From: Psychromonas ossibalaenae ATCC BAA-1528
GTDB taxonomy: Bacteria > Pseudomonadota > Gammaproteobacteria > Enterobacterales > Psychromonadaceae
DNA length: 64,000 nt
Direction: 5' to 3'
NCBI RefSeq assembly: GCF_000381745.1
Contig: NZ_KB906993.1
Span: 1 to 64,000 of the forward strand
Below are positions 7,947 to 16,666 of the stretch, in pieces; position 1 is the stretch's first letter, and each line of letters starts with the position of its first letter. Position numbers and translations under genes: made by a program. The notes under the pieces are model-generated. The model was not told the DNA's origin. It did not search any database and was given only the letters and a program-made list of their open reading frames with translations.

Positions 7947-8507
7947 TTATTTACAGTCACGCGCAATAATGGGAATTAACGTTGTATTTTGCGCTGATGA
8001 GAATTCAATCAGCTCAACCATTTTGTCTTGAATCACAACAAGGCTTCTAGACTGCACAGCATCCTCTAATGGTTCATTGATAGACATACCATAACTACGA
8101 AATCCTTTTCGAGTAGGAATGGACATAGACATTGGAATACCTTGTGCTACTCCTCCTGCAATTAACTCGATTGCGCGCTCATTGGTTAAGACGACTTTAG
8201 GGTCACGTATTGGTTGAAAAATAATGCCGTTTTCGTCTGAACGTACCAAGATCCCAGAGCGATCCGGCCTCCAGCTTTCGTCTAGTTGTGCCATGAAACG
8301 CCATGCGCAATACCAGTCTTGACATACAGAAGGCCTGTTACAGTAGATCTTACAGCCGCCTTTTTCCATCAAATTTGCACAAACTTGATCGGCAGGCTTT
8401 TTAAAATGTTCATCATCAATTAGAAGCACAACACAGCAGGCTGTACATTCTCCACATTCTCGTCCGGGTACTAAATGTGACTCTTTGTTTTCACTCAATC
8501 CTTTCAC
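7947..8507 (-). CDS. YkgJ-like CxxCxxCC cysteine-cluster protein
   Basis: A 186-aa protein with the N-terminal motif CGECTACCVVL (CxxCxxCC) at residues 18-25 and further cysteines in VCANLMEKGGCKIYCNRPSVCQDWYC. Proteins with this pattern are thought to bind zinc or an iron-sulfur cluster; no reaction is established. The C-terminal half (SMSIPTRKGFRSYGMS and on) has no motif I can name. The start used is GTG at 8507; a TTG four codons in (MSENKESH) follows AAAGGA closely and is an alternative. It stands alone, and the gap downstream has no clear terminator on its strand. Confidence 0.75.
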   Translation of the reverse strand: MKGLSENKESHLVPGRECGECTACCVVLLIDDEHFKKPADQVCANLMEKGGCKIYCNRPSVCQDWYCAWRFMAQLDESWRPDRSGILVRSDENGIIFQPIRDPKVVLTNERAIELIAGGVAQGIPMSMSIPTRKGFRSYGMSINEPLEDAVQSRSLVVIQDKMVELIEFSSAQNTTLIPIIARDCK

Positions 8508-8582
8508 CTACACACGTCAATTATTAAAATGATAGATATATATATTAGCTGCTTTCAGAAAACAAGCATTATCACTGAACAC

Positions 8583-8746
8583 TAAATAATTCTTCGACCG
8601 CTATACAAAAACCATAGGTTCATCGAAGCAGTGCGTAACTGATGTAGCTAAGTAAAATTGACTATAAATAATTCTTCGACCGCTATACAAAAACCATAGG
8701 TTCATCGAAGCAGTGCGTAACTGATGTAGCTAAGTAAAATTGACTA
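8583..8746. repeat. Perfect 82-bp tandem duplication with internal hairpin
   Basis: Copy 1 (8583-8664) and copy 2 (8665-8746) appear identical over 82 bp. Each contains CTTCGACC...CTAT and ATAG...TCGAAG, which fold into an interrupted stem-loop of about 35 nt, so the locus has two identical hairpins. No open frame crosses both units. It lies upstream of the YkgJ-like gene. Confidence 0.85.
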
Positions 8747-8775
8747 TAATTTTGTAGAATCTGGAGGGGCAGGTG

Positions 8776-8852
8776 TTATACCAATCCGCCTAAGTATCTG
8801 GTCATTTTTCCTACGCAAACTCTGATCACTTTATTAAGCGAAATGGTATTAA
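8776..8852. mobile_element. MITE-like element, short
   Basis: A 77-bp segment bounded by TTATACCAATCCGC and GCGAAATGGTATTAA, imperfect terminal inverted repeats. The outer TTATACCAA also ends the larger element at 49303-49468, suggesting one family of non-autonomous elements. It lies in a gene-free stretch (8508-9172), in which I see no gene. Confidence 0.5.
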
Positions 8853-9172
8853 TTTTGAGTTTGAATAAATTAGAGAAAAGCCAAAGGTTCAAGTAAGGAA
8901 TCAGAGCGGGTTATATCTATTAAAATTTACAAAGTCAGGTGTATGGTTAGACTTGACCAGTATAACCCAGAGGTTTAAAATCTTAACTTATTGATTTAGT
9001 TTAAATAAACCAGTGGGTATGTTCAGTTTTTGTGACTGAAAAAAGTTTGGATACAGAGGGCGCTCTGTCGCGCAGCTGCTTCGTCCAGTAAATGAGTCAA
9101 TACGATGCATCACTCTACGCATCGTTTGTATGCCAGTGTTTACGTTTAAGGAAATGCAATAGAGAGGTATCA

Positions 9173-10009
9173 ATGATTGATCCAAAATTGAAAGGGAAAG
9201 TTGTTCTGATCACAGGCGCAAACAACTTCTATGGCATCGGAGCAGCAGTTGCTAAGGCTTTTGCCCGTCAGGGGGCAAAGGTTCTGTTAACGTATCTCCG
9301 GCTTTCCCCTGAAGAATTCGGTATTGCTCAACTAGACGCTGCGCAGGCTGCTGAAGCAGGTCTGCACTTTTATCATGCCAGACGCGCTGAGGGGGGGGCA
9401 GATATAGTGAATAGTATCAAAGACGAAGGAGGTTGGGTGGAAGCATTTGAAGCTGACTTAACTGATCCGGAGCAATTATTGCAACTGTTCGATTGGGGTG
9501 AAAGAAATGCCGGCCCCATCGATATTTTGATCAACAATGCTGCAGCATACCAGGAGCTGGATACTATCTTCACCGCTTCTTTATCGACCTATCGCAAGAC
9601 GTTTGATGTTAATGTCGGTGGTACGTTGTCAATGATGGTTGAATTTGTACGGCGTTTCGAAGAACAAGGGCGCAAAGGAGGCTGCATTATTAATTTGAGT
9701 ACGGATTCGGCCCAGGCTTTTTCAGGCCAAATCAACTACGGAGCAAGTAAGGCTGCTATTGAAGCATTTACGCGCAGTGTAGCCATTGAGACTGGGCCGT
9801 TGGGTATTAGAGTGAACGCAATTGCTCCTGGACCAACACAGTCGGGATATATTTCGGCAGAATCAGAGCAGGAACTTAGTGAGAGAATACCATTGCAGCG
9901 GATTGGGGAACCGGAAGATATTGCAGATGCAGCGGTATTTTTTGCCTCCGATCAGGCTCGGTGGATCACAGGAGAAGTTATCAAGGTATCAGGAGGGCAC
10001 ACGTTGTAG
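9173..10009 (+). CDS. Short-chain dehydrogenase/reductase (SDR)
   Basis: 278 aa from the ATG at 9173, which has GAGG 6 nt upstream; an earlier in-frame ATG (9092) lacks a ribosome site. The NAD(P)-binding motif is TGANNFYGIGAAVA (residues 15-27), NNAA follows DILI, and the catalytic Ser and YxxxK are in IINLSTDSAQAFSGQINYGASKAA. The end, DQARWITGEVIKVSGG, is typical of classical SDRs such as 3-oxoacyl-ACP reductases. Most SDRs have TGxxxGIG; the longer TGANNFYGIG spacing resembles a minor subgroup. The gene is monocistronic, so the substrate is not indicated. Confidence 0.85.
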   Translation: MIDPKLKGKVVLITGANNFYGIGAAVAKAFARQGAKVLLTYLRLSPEEFGIAQLDAAQAAEAGLHFYHARRAEGGADIVNSIKDEGGWVEAFEADLTDPEQLLQLFDWGERNAGPIDILINNAAAYQELDTIFTASLSTYRKTFDVNVGGTLSMMVEFVRRFEEQGRKGGCIINLSTDSAQAFSGQINYGASKAAIEAFTRSVAIETGPLGIRVNAIAPGPTQSGYISAESEQELSERIPLQRIGEPEDIADAAVFFASDQARWITGEVIKVSGGHTL

Positions 10010-10182
10010 GTATATTTCATTGAGGTGACTGCAAAGCCATAGCCAAACATCTACAAATACGCGAAGCTCTTGCCAAAGGATAGCTGGCAATAAATCGTGG
10101 TTTTTTGATTACAGTGTGCATTTGTTTTACCTAAAATCGGGAGTAAAACACTGATACTGCTGAATTCAATAAGTGGTAGTTT

Positions 10183-10377
10183 TTAATTAGAGCGGTTATT
10201 TTTATCTGCGGTTTTCTGGTGTTCAGTTTCATGCGCCTGCTGATTATTCTTTTTTTCAGTATCGCTTTTAACATCTCGGGACATTTTCATTTTTGCAGTG
10301 TATTTCAGCACCATCAGATTACTGAATATAACGCCTAACACTACACTGATTATTAAAATGACTGTCCATCCGCTCAT
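10183..10377 (-). CDS. DUF2897 small membrane protein
   Basis: A 64-aa protein with one N-terminal membrane helix (residues 4-26, WTVILIISVVLGVIFSNLMVLKY) and a Lys/Glu/Gln-rich hydrophilic tail. The NLMVLKYTAKMKM transition matches the DUF2897 family of small gammaproteobacterial membrane proteins; no function is known. It lies downstream of purC on the same strand but beyond a strong terminator, so it is probably transcribed separately. Confidence 0.75.
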   Translation of the reverse strand: MSGWTVILIISVVLGVIFSNLMVLKYTAKMKMSRDVKSDTEKKNNQQAHETEHQKTADKNNRSN

Positions 10378-10398
10378 ATAATGCCCCTTAGAATAAAA

Positions 10399-10424
10399 AA
10401 GCAGGAGATAACTCCTGCTTAGCT
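10399..10424 (-). terminator. Rho-independent terminator of purC
   Basis: AAGCAGGAG (10399-10407) and CTCCTGCTT (10412-10420) form a 9-bp stem with a 4-nt loop. Read on the minus strand it is followed by a T-run, as expected for the end of the purC transcript. Confidence 0.85.
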
Positions 10425-10437
10425 GCTGTTTAAATAT

Positions 10438-10510
10438 AGCAATCCGCTTAATTTTACGTTTTTTTTGGAAGTGTGCCTTCAGCTTTACCGCTTGTATTGC
10501 GCGGCTAAAA
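10438..10510 (+). repeat. Dispersed repeat, copy B
   Basis: Begins AGCAATCCGCTTAAT, contains GGAAGTGTGCCTTCAGC and ends TATTGCGCGGCTAAAA. It matches copies A and C block by block and lies between the purC stop and its terminator. Confidence 0.55.
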
Positions 10511-10556
10511 TCTCACATCCAGTTAAAAACAGACCAATTAATTTGGCTAATTGATA

Positions 10557-11660
10557 TTAATCTATCAGGTTATATTCATTACGCAGAATTTCAATTATTT
10601 CGGCTTTCGGATTAGCAGAAAGTTCGATTTTTTTACCAATTATTCTCTCTGCGATACCCGTATAGGTTGCTGATATTTTCATTAACACTTCGGCCGGCAG
10701 GGCATTGTCTCGTGCTAAAGCAGAGCGTTCATCCATACGGTCTTTGTTAAGCAGAATATCGGGATCCGGGAAATGATTTAATAATAACTGGCGGAAATCT
10801 TCTTTCGAGTTTTCAACAATTTTACCTTCAGCATAAGCTGCACCATCCCAGATACGAGATGAATCCGGCGTGCCTACTTCATCCATATAGATAAGTTTTT
10901 CATTACCTGCTTTGTCGTTTACATAACCAAACTCAAACTTAGTATCAACAAAAATTTGATTAATATTAGCAAGTTCATCACTGATAACATCAAAACCTTC
11001 TTTTAGCAGTTTTTCATAAAAGCAGATGTCATCAGCAGTTGTAAAGTTAAATGCTTCGAAATTATCTTCGATGTTTTTGCGGGTGATATTAACATCATCA
11101 ACAGCAGGAACACCTGGAATACCCTCAAGTATACCTTTAGTTGAAGGAGTAATTAATAATTCAGGCAGTTTTTGATCTTTACTTAAGCCTTCAGCAATAT
11201 TGATACCGCAGAATTCACGTTCACCTTTTTCATATGAACGCCACATAGAGCCGGTAATGTATTGACGGCAGATAGCTTCAATCATAACAGGCTTAGCTTT
11301 CTGAACGATCCATACAAAGGGATGAGGGATATCGAGAATATGACTGTCAGCAAGACCTTGTTCTTTAAACAGTTTAAACCAATGGTTCGAAATCGCGTTA
11401 AGTGCGGCACCTTTACCAGGAACACCGTTCATACCGTCTTCACCATGCCAGATGCAGTCGAATGCTGAGATGCGGTCACTGATAACCATAATTGCCAGTG
11501 GTGCATCGGGAGCAACATCATAACCTTTCTCTATGATTAAACGTTTGCTGTCTTCTTCGGTCAGCCAGTAGACTGAACGCACTTTACCGCTGTGGACTGG
11601 TTTGTCAGAACGAATTGGAAGATCATTATTAACAGCTAATACTTTGTCGGCAAGACTCAT
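10557..11660 (-). CDS. purC: SAICAR synthase (phosphoribosylaminoimidazole-succinocarboxamide synthase)
   Basis: 367 aa from the ATG at 11660 ([18 protein letters not shown]), which has AGGA upstream; an in-frame ATG at 11687 adds nine residues without a better site. The enzyme joins aspartate to CAIR using ATP in purine synthesis. Motifs: SGKVRSVYW (nucleotide-binding start), [10 protein letters not shown], the signature region [11 protein letters not shown], and [13 protein letters not shown] near the C-terminus. The length fits the long Vibrio-type PurC rather than the 237-aa E. coli form. It is monocistronic with its own terminator. I did not find a clear PurR operator upstream. Confidence 0.93.
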   Translation of the reverse strand: MSLADKVLAVNNDLPIRSDKPVHSGKVRSVYWLTEEDSKRLIIEKGYDVAPDAPLAIMVISDRISAFDCIWHGEDGMNGVPGKGAALNAISNHWFKLFKEQGLADSHILDIPHPFVWIVQKAKPVMIEAICRQYITGSMWRSYEKGEREFCGINIAEGLSKDQKLPELLITPSTKGILEGIPGVPAVDDVNITRKNIEDNFEAFNFTTADDICFYEKLLKEGFDVISDELANINQIFVDTKFEFGYVNDKAGNEKLIYMDEVGTPDSSRIWDGAAYAEGKIVENSKEDFRQLLLNHFPDPDILLNKDRMDERSALARDNALPAEVLMKISATYTGIAERIIGKKIELSANPKAEIIEILRNEYNLID

Positions 11661-11913
11661 AAAACAATATCCTATAAATAAAATCACATAAAACAGACAA
11701 TATCTGTAATGAAATACTTGGGATGGCGATAATAGCAGAATATATAACGTATAGCTGGTGCAATTTACAGTTGATAATCCATAGAGTTATATAAAAGAAT
11801 TAAATAACAATATGTTATACAATTATATTATAATTATTGTGTATCTTGTTAATACTAAGTAGTGACGAAAAATATGGCTTGTACTGCTTCAGTTTCTATA
11901 TTCAACTTAACCA

Positions 11914-13455
11914 ATGGACGGGTTTACTTTGCATCTACCTAATACAGTCAGAAAACTCAGCAGTGCCATGGTCCTGGTCCTGGCGGTGAGCAGCGCGGCA
12001 AATGCCGATCAACTACTTTTTCGTTTTTCCGGCGATTACCTGACTGATCAGACAACTACCTTACACGGCAATGTAGGTACGTCACTGCTTTACCGTTTTG
12101 ACAGCGGTTTGTCATTCGGCGGCACTATCTACTCGGCGGCATTTGGAGATGCAGGCGGCTTATTCATCGGCGGCTATGAAGTCGGACAGCAGTTTGAATT
12201 TGCAGATGATCTGTTTATTGAAGGCTCTGTATTTTTCGGCGGCGGCGGCGGTGCGACGATTGTTCCCGGTGATGGAATGTTAATTCGACCACGTCTTATG
12301 TTCGGCAAAAAAGTAGGGCTTTATGAGTTGTCACTGGGTGCTTCCTATATGCACGTTACCGGTTCTGATATCGCATCGCCGGTTATTGAGTTTGCTGTCA
12401 GTCATCCTCTGGATCTTTTATTTAATCAGGGACATTCGTCAAGTTGTGCAGGCTGTATAAAAACTATGTCTTCCGATTATGTTTCGCTGCATGCAGTTAA
12501 AGCGGTTTATAAAAACTATATTCCGCTGACCGACAAGGCGCCTGGTAATAGGGACGGTTCAGTTATTCAGACCATGCAGCTTGCTGGTGCGCAGTTTGAA
12601 TTTGATATGAAAGCAGTATGGGGAGAGGGCTGGTACAGCTATCTGGCAGCAGCTGGCTCTATGGGGGGAGACGGTGAAGGTTATGCAGAGTTTTTCGCCG
12701 GAGGTAAATATTTAACCGCTGAAAACCTTTTGCCCAGCAAGAATGTCCGGCTGTTTGCTGAAGCCGGTTTAGGTTTTGCCGGTGGCGGTGATGTTGATAC
12801 CGGCGGCGGCTCAATGGCTGCCGCACACACCGGAATTCAATGGGGGCTGTTCAACGGCCTGACACTAGATACCGGTATTGGCTATGTTGGTGCGCTGGAA
12901 GGCGGCTACCATGCATGGGTACCGTCTATGAAACTGGGAATGGATCTGGGGTATTCTCACTCTGAAATGAACATAAATTATTCACGAACAGCAGATTTAA
13001 ACCCGACTCATTGGACAGTTTCAACGGGATACAGTGTGATTGCGGATCACGATACGCTGCGTTATGCCTCTGAAACCGGCACTGGAAACATCGGTATGGT
13101 TGATGTTAAGGCAGATATAATGTTCAGTGAAAATTATTATGTGACTGGTCAGGCGTATACGGTTACCTCTGGAGGTGCAGGTGGTTTTGCTATGGGCTTA
13201 CTAGGTTTAGGTGCTGCTGTTGATCTTAACAAGAACTGGCGCCTCTCTGCAGAAGGTTTAGCCGGAGCGGCTGCTGGTGGAGCTGTTGATGTAGAAGGCG
13301 GGCTGGTTGTTTCAGGACAAATGGATCTGGATTATCGTTTAACTGATAATTTAAGTTTATCGACAAATGCCGGCTGGATAAAAGCGGTGAAAGGCGGTTT
13401 AAACGGGCCTATGGTCGGACTCGGTTTGAAATTTGATTTCACTACTTACGATTAA
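11914..13455 (+). CDS. Predicted outer-membrane beta-barrel protein
   Basis: 513 aa. The N-terminus carries a signal peptide ending AVSSAANA (cleavage about residue 31). The mature part is Gly/aromatic-rich with alternating hydrophobic strands (for example LLYRFDSGLSFGGTIY, YELSLGASYMHV, MVGLGLKFDF) and ends in a strand with a penultimate-region aromatic, as barrel proteins do. Glycine runs such as FFGGGGGAT and GFAGGGDVDTGGGS recur. A short Cys pair (SSCAGC, about residues 178-181) is unusual. I do not recognise the family. It is monocistronic with a strong terminator. The 5' region (11661-11913) is AT-rich with no other feature. Confidence 0.65.
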   Translation: MDGFTLHLPNTVRKLSSAMVLVLAVSSAANADQLLFRFSGDYLTDQTTTLHGNVGTSLLYRFDSGLSFGGTIYSAAFGDAGGLFIGGYEVGQQFEFADDLFIEGSVFFGGGGGATIVPGDGMLIRPRLMFGKKVGLYELSLGASYMHVTGSDIASPVIEFAVSHPLDLLFNQGHSSSCAGCIKTMSSDYVSLHAVKAVYKNYIPLTDKAPGNRDGSVIQTMQLAGAQFEFDMKAVWGEGWYSYLAAAGSMGGDGEGYAEFFAGGKYLTAENLLPSKNVRLFAEAGLGFAGGGDVDTGGGSMAAAHTGIQWGLFNGLTLDTGIGYVGALEGGYHAWVPSMKLGMDLGYSHSEMNINYSRTADLNPTHWTVSTGYSVIADHDTLRYASETGTGNIGMVDVKADIMFSENYYVTGQAYTVTSGGAGGFAMGLLGLGAAVDLNKNWRLSAEGLAGAAAGGAVDVEGGLVVSGQMDLDYRLTDNLSLSTNAGWIKAVKGGLNGPMVGLGLKFDFTTYD

Positions 13456-13513
13456 TGAATACTAAATCCACTAATTTTCTATTCATTTAAGCTTGTTAAA
13501 ATGGACGCTAGTT

Positions 13514-13538
13514 AAACACAAATAAGATTTGTGTTTTG
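13514..13538 (+). terminator. Rho-independent terminator
   Basis: AAACACAAAT (13514-13523) and ATTTGTGTTT (13527-13536) form a 10-bp stem with a 3-nt loop, 59 nt after the barrel-protein stop. Confidence 0.75.
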
Positions 13539-13649
13539 GTTATTTATTTTGTAATTAAAATAACTAATTACTGTAATCAACGCCTTGCTTTCGTCCATTT
13601 TTTCTACGCCTAAACAGAGCATCTAATTAATGGAATTGCTATAAACATA

Positions 13650-13681
13650 TTCCTTCTGTGCTGAATAACGTACAGAAGGAA
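13650..13681 (-). terminator. Hairpin downstream of the ynj operon
   Basis: TTCCTTCTGT (13650-13659) and ACAGAAGGAA (13672-13681) are perfect 10-bp complements, 12 nt past the last stop of the minus-strand operon. The T-run after it is weak. Confidence 0.55.
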
Positions 13682-13692
13682 GAGTCACAGTG

Positions 13693-14307
13693 TTAAATAC
13701 GTACTTTTAAAGTTTGATAGCCAGCCCAGATGCGTGTAAATGTAGTGATCCAGCAGAGTAGTGCAAAACTATAAGCGATGATCGAAAAGTGCTCCGGCAA
13801 CAGGCATAACAGTATAAAACAGGCGATCGTTTCCGTACCTTCAGTTAAGCCTCCTATATAATACAGTGACTTATGTTTATAGACCGGGTTTTCTATATTT
13901 CTTTTACCTGCCATTACCGCAAAGGCGAGAAAGCTGGAGCCGGTTCCTAAGAAGGAAAAAATAAGAAATGCACCGGCAACTGCATTCATATCCGGCGCTG
14001 CTAATATAAACCCGAATGGTATTAATGAGTAAAACAAAAAATCCAGGGTGATATCGAGAAAGCCGCCGCTGTCGGTAATTCCCTGAATCCGGGCAACTGC
14101 ACCATCAAGGCCGTCAAACACTCTGTTTATCAGGATAAACAACAGTGCGAGCTGATATTGTGCAAAGATCAGTGCAGGAAAAGCCAGCAGGCCGAGAATA
14201 AAACCGGTCAACGTTACCTGATCTGCTTTTATTCCCGCTTTATGTACACCTGCCGCCAGGATATTAAGCGGAGTACTGATTACCTTAATACTAAATCTGT
14301 CAAGCAT
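13693..14307 (-). CDS. ynjF: CDP-alcohol phosphatidyltransferase family protein (YnjF-like)
   Basis: 204 aa from the ATG at 14307 (MLDRFSIKVISTPLN), preceded by AAGGAA; a longer frame reaches 14388 but lies inside ynjD. The CDP-alcohol phosphotransferase motif D-G-x2-A-R-x8-G-x3-D-x3-D is complete in FDGLDGAVARIQGITDSGGF and the following LDITLDF. About six membrane helices follow. Such enzymes move a phosphatidyl or phospho-alcohol group from a CDP-linked donor. It overlaps ynjD by 8 nt. In E. coli ynjF ends the ydjXYZ-ynjABCDEF cluster, and the order is kept here without ynjE. The substrate is unknown. Confidence 0.85.
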   Translation of the reverse strand: MLDRFSIKVISTPLNILAAGVHKAGIKADQVTLTGFILGLLAFPALIFAQYQLALLFILINRVFDGLDGAVARIQGITDSGGFLDITLDFLFYSLIPFGFILAAPDMNAVAGAFLIFSFLGTGSSFLAFAVMAGKRNIENPVYKHKSLYYIGGLTEGTETIACFILLCLLPEHFSIIAYSFALLCWITTFTRIWAGYQTLKVRI

Positions 14308-14968
14308 GTTCACTTTCCTTACAGTTGTTATTTTCATGCCAAGGCCATAGCAGGCTGCGACCATTTTCGGGAAGATCATCCTGATCATGAGTGACCATCA
14401 AAGCAGGGAGTTTTCTGTCGCTAAGCAGTGCAAAGACCCAGCTGCGAAATTCAGCACGTAGGGATTTATCTAATTTATTAAATGGTTCATCGAGTAATAC
14501 CGCGTCGGGTTCAGCGAGTAACAACCGCATCATGCTGACTCTTGCCCGTTGTCCGCCGGATATCTGAGCAGGCGAACTGCAGGCTAGAAATTCAAGGTTT
14601 AAGTTCGCCAAGGTAGACATTGCCAGCTCTTTACGCTGCTGTTTTTTTACCGTATCCGGTATTGCCAGTGCGAGGTTCTCCCATATGTTGAGGTGCGGGA
14701 AAAGCAGATCGTCCTGAAATAATATACCGATTCTTCTCTTTTCAGGTGACAGGTGATTAAGCGTTTGTTCATGCAGATAGCACTGACCGCTGTAGTTGAA
14801 ATCAGCACTCAGATGGCCTGCGATAACACTTAACAGTGTTGACTTACCACAGCCGCTGGGGCCCATCAAAGTTAATATCTCTCCCGGATTAATAGAGAAT
14901 GAAACCGGGGGGAAAAGAACAAGCTTCTGCTTGTTAATAACGGATAGGTTTTTTACAACTAATGACAT
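14300..14968 (-). CDS. ynjD: ABC transporter ATP-binding protein (YnjD-like)
   Basis: A 222-aa ATPase. Walker A is GPSGCGKST (about residues 36-44), the Q-loop is in ILFQDDLLF, the signature is ISGGQRARV, Walker B is AVLLDEPF and the switch His is in VTHD. The start overlaps the 3' end of the permease gene, and the stop overlaps ynjF. With YnjB (periplasmic) and YnjC (double permease) it forms an importer of the same class as thiamine or iron(III) systems; the E. coli YnjBCD substrate is not known to me. The short C-terminus (LLWPWHENNNCKESEHA) lacks a regulatory domain. Confidence 0.9.
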   Translation of the reverse strand: MSLVVKNLSVINKQKLVLFPPVSFSINPGEILTLMGPSGCGKSTLLSVIAGHLSADFNYSGQCYLHEQTLNHLSPEKRRIGILFQDDLLFPHLNIWENLALAIPDTVKKQQRKELAMSTLANLNLEFLACSSPAQISGGQRARVSMMRLLLAEPDAVLLDEPFNKLDKSLRAEFRSWVFALLSDRKLPALMVTHDQDDLPENGRSLLWPWHENNNCKESEHA

Positions 14969-16658
14969 TTCTAGTAGTACTCTTAATTTGGTTATCCAGC
15001 GGGCCTGTTCTGCGGCTGACGATAATAGCAGTAATATAAAAGAAAAAAGGGACTAATGACTGCAGCAGTGCATAAATAGCACTGATCCGGCGATCCTGTC
15101 CGCTTGATAATGCGACAGCTTCTGTTGTTAAGGTCACTATTCGTCCGCCTCCCAGCATCAAAGTAGGTAGATATTGAGCCAGGCTGACACTGATACCAAC
15201 TGCCCAGGCGATACACACTGCCGGCATCAACACAGGCAGCTTTATTTTCCACCACACTTGTAAGGGAGACAAACCCAGGCTGAGGGCTGCTTTATCCAGT
15301 CTGCTGTCGTAACTACGCCACGGACCGTCCAGCGCTAAATAAATATAGGGAAAAACAAAGAAGATATGCGCCCATATAACCCACAGGTAATAACTTTGTC
15401 CGGGTAGTAAATGCACTGCAACCTGCATGCCGGATAAAATAGATAGCTGCGGTGCTAATATCGGCACTGCAATCAGCAGATGCGGTATCAAGCGCTTTGT
15501 GCTTGTTGTTCTACTGTTATGTTCATGAATGAAAAATACCAGTACCAGTGCCGCGGTTGCACTGAGCAGCGCAATACTAATACTGCTGATGGTGATTTCC
15601 AGCAGATAACTCCATTCCTGATGCCAGAAACGCAGTGTCCAGCTGGAAGGTAAAATATCTGGAAATGACCAGCGCTTAGCAAAAGACCATAAAACAAGTA
15701 TCGGCACCGTTGCTAAGGTTATTAAATAGGTGAGCAGCAGAATAGTTAAGCCTGGCAGCGGCAGTGAACATCGGCCACTGTACTGCCAGGTGCGCCACTT
15801 CTGCAGCATTAACCACTCGCTTAAACGCAGTAGATAGATTAACGCGATACATAAGAGCAGCAGCAGTGCTGCGCCTGCCGAAGCTTTCTGCAGGGTAAAC
15901 AGATCGGCATCGTTTAACCACTGCCAGACAAGTATTGGCAGTGTTGCCGGTCTGGTTGGTCCGATTACCAGTGCCACATCCACAACCGATAAACTGTAAG
16001 CTAAAACAACAAACAGCGGGAAACGAATTTTAGCAAGCCATTGCGGAAAGATGATTTTCTGCCAGGCTTGCCTGCTGGAGTAACCTAAACTCTGTGCTGT
16101 TTTTAAGGTAGTACTGACATTCAGTTGTTTTAGTAATGCCAGGCTCATAAAAACAATAAACGGGATCTCTTTTAAGGTTAAGCCGAAGATCAATCCCAGG
16201 CCGTACTGATTGTTGATTAAATTCCAGTTAGTTATATAGCTGTCGTTTATAAACAGATTGCTGATACGAGCGATAAAACCGCTTGAGGTAAATAAAAATG
16301 CCAGCCCGACTGCAAACGCCACATGCGGAAGTGCTAATACCGGGGCGAGCAGATTTTCCAGTTTGCACCACCAGGGTTTATTCCAGCAGGATTGTAAAAT
16401 GGCAAAAGCCAGGAGTGCTGAAAGAAAAGTACTGCTTAGACTGATAAACACAGTGAGCAGCAGCGATGCAGTTAATCCCGGCCATGCGGCCAGCTGAACA
16501 AAACCGGCTAGTGAAAACTGATACTGGTTAACTGCTGGAATATAACCGAAAGCTGTGAATATCAAGCCGGCTAATCCCGGCAGCAGCGGTATAAAGCAGA
16601 TCACCAGGCTGCACAGAAGAGCTCCTTGAAATAAACGCCTTGCTGTAGAACTTTTCAT
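14934..16658 (-). CDS. ynjC: ABC transporter permease, fused double-domain (YnjC-like)
   Basis: About 574 aa. The ATG at 16658 lies 8 nt after the ynjB stop; an in-frame GTG at 16691 inside ynjB, with a weak GGA, is the alternative. The protein has two binding-protein-dependent permease halves of about six helices each. EAA-type loops are visible as TLKTAQSLGYSSRQAWQKIIFPQWLAKIR (first half, ~residues 195-225) and LDKAALSLGLSPLQVWWKIKLPVLMPA (second half, ~470-500). Such a fused permease pairs with a single ATPase species, as in ThiP or FbpB. Its 3' end overlaps ynjD. Confidence 0.88.
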   Translation of the reverse strand: MKSSTARRLFQGALLCSLVICFIPLLPGLAGLIFTAFGYIPAVNQYQFSLAGFVQLAAWPGLTASLLLTVFISLSSTFLSALLAFAILQSCWNKPWWCKLENLLAPVLALPHVAFAVGLAFLFTSSGFIARISNLFINDSYITNWNLINNQYGLGLIFGLTLKEIPFIVFMSLALLKQLNVSTTLKTAQSLGYSSRQAWQKIIFPQWLAKIRFPLFVVLAYSLSVVDVALVIGPTRPATLPILVWQWLNDADLFTLQKASAGAALLLLLCIALIYLLRLSEWLMLQKWRTWQYSGRCSLPLPGLTILLLTYLITLATVPILVLWSFAKRWSFPDILPSSWTLRFWHQEWSYLLEITISSISIALLSATAALVLVFFIHEHNSRTTSTKRLIPHLLIAVPILAPQLSILSGMQVAVHLLPGQSYYLWVIWAHIFFVFPYIYLALDGPWRSYDSRLDKAALSLGLSPLQVWWKIKLPVLMPAVCIAWAVGISVSLAQYLPTLMLGGGRIVTLTTEAVALSSGQDRRISAIYALLQSLVPFFFYITAIIVSRRTGPLDNQIKSTTRNVISCKKPIRY

Positions 16659-16666
16659 AATAACGT

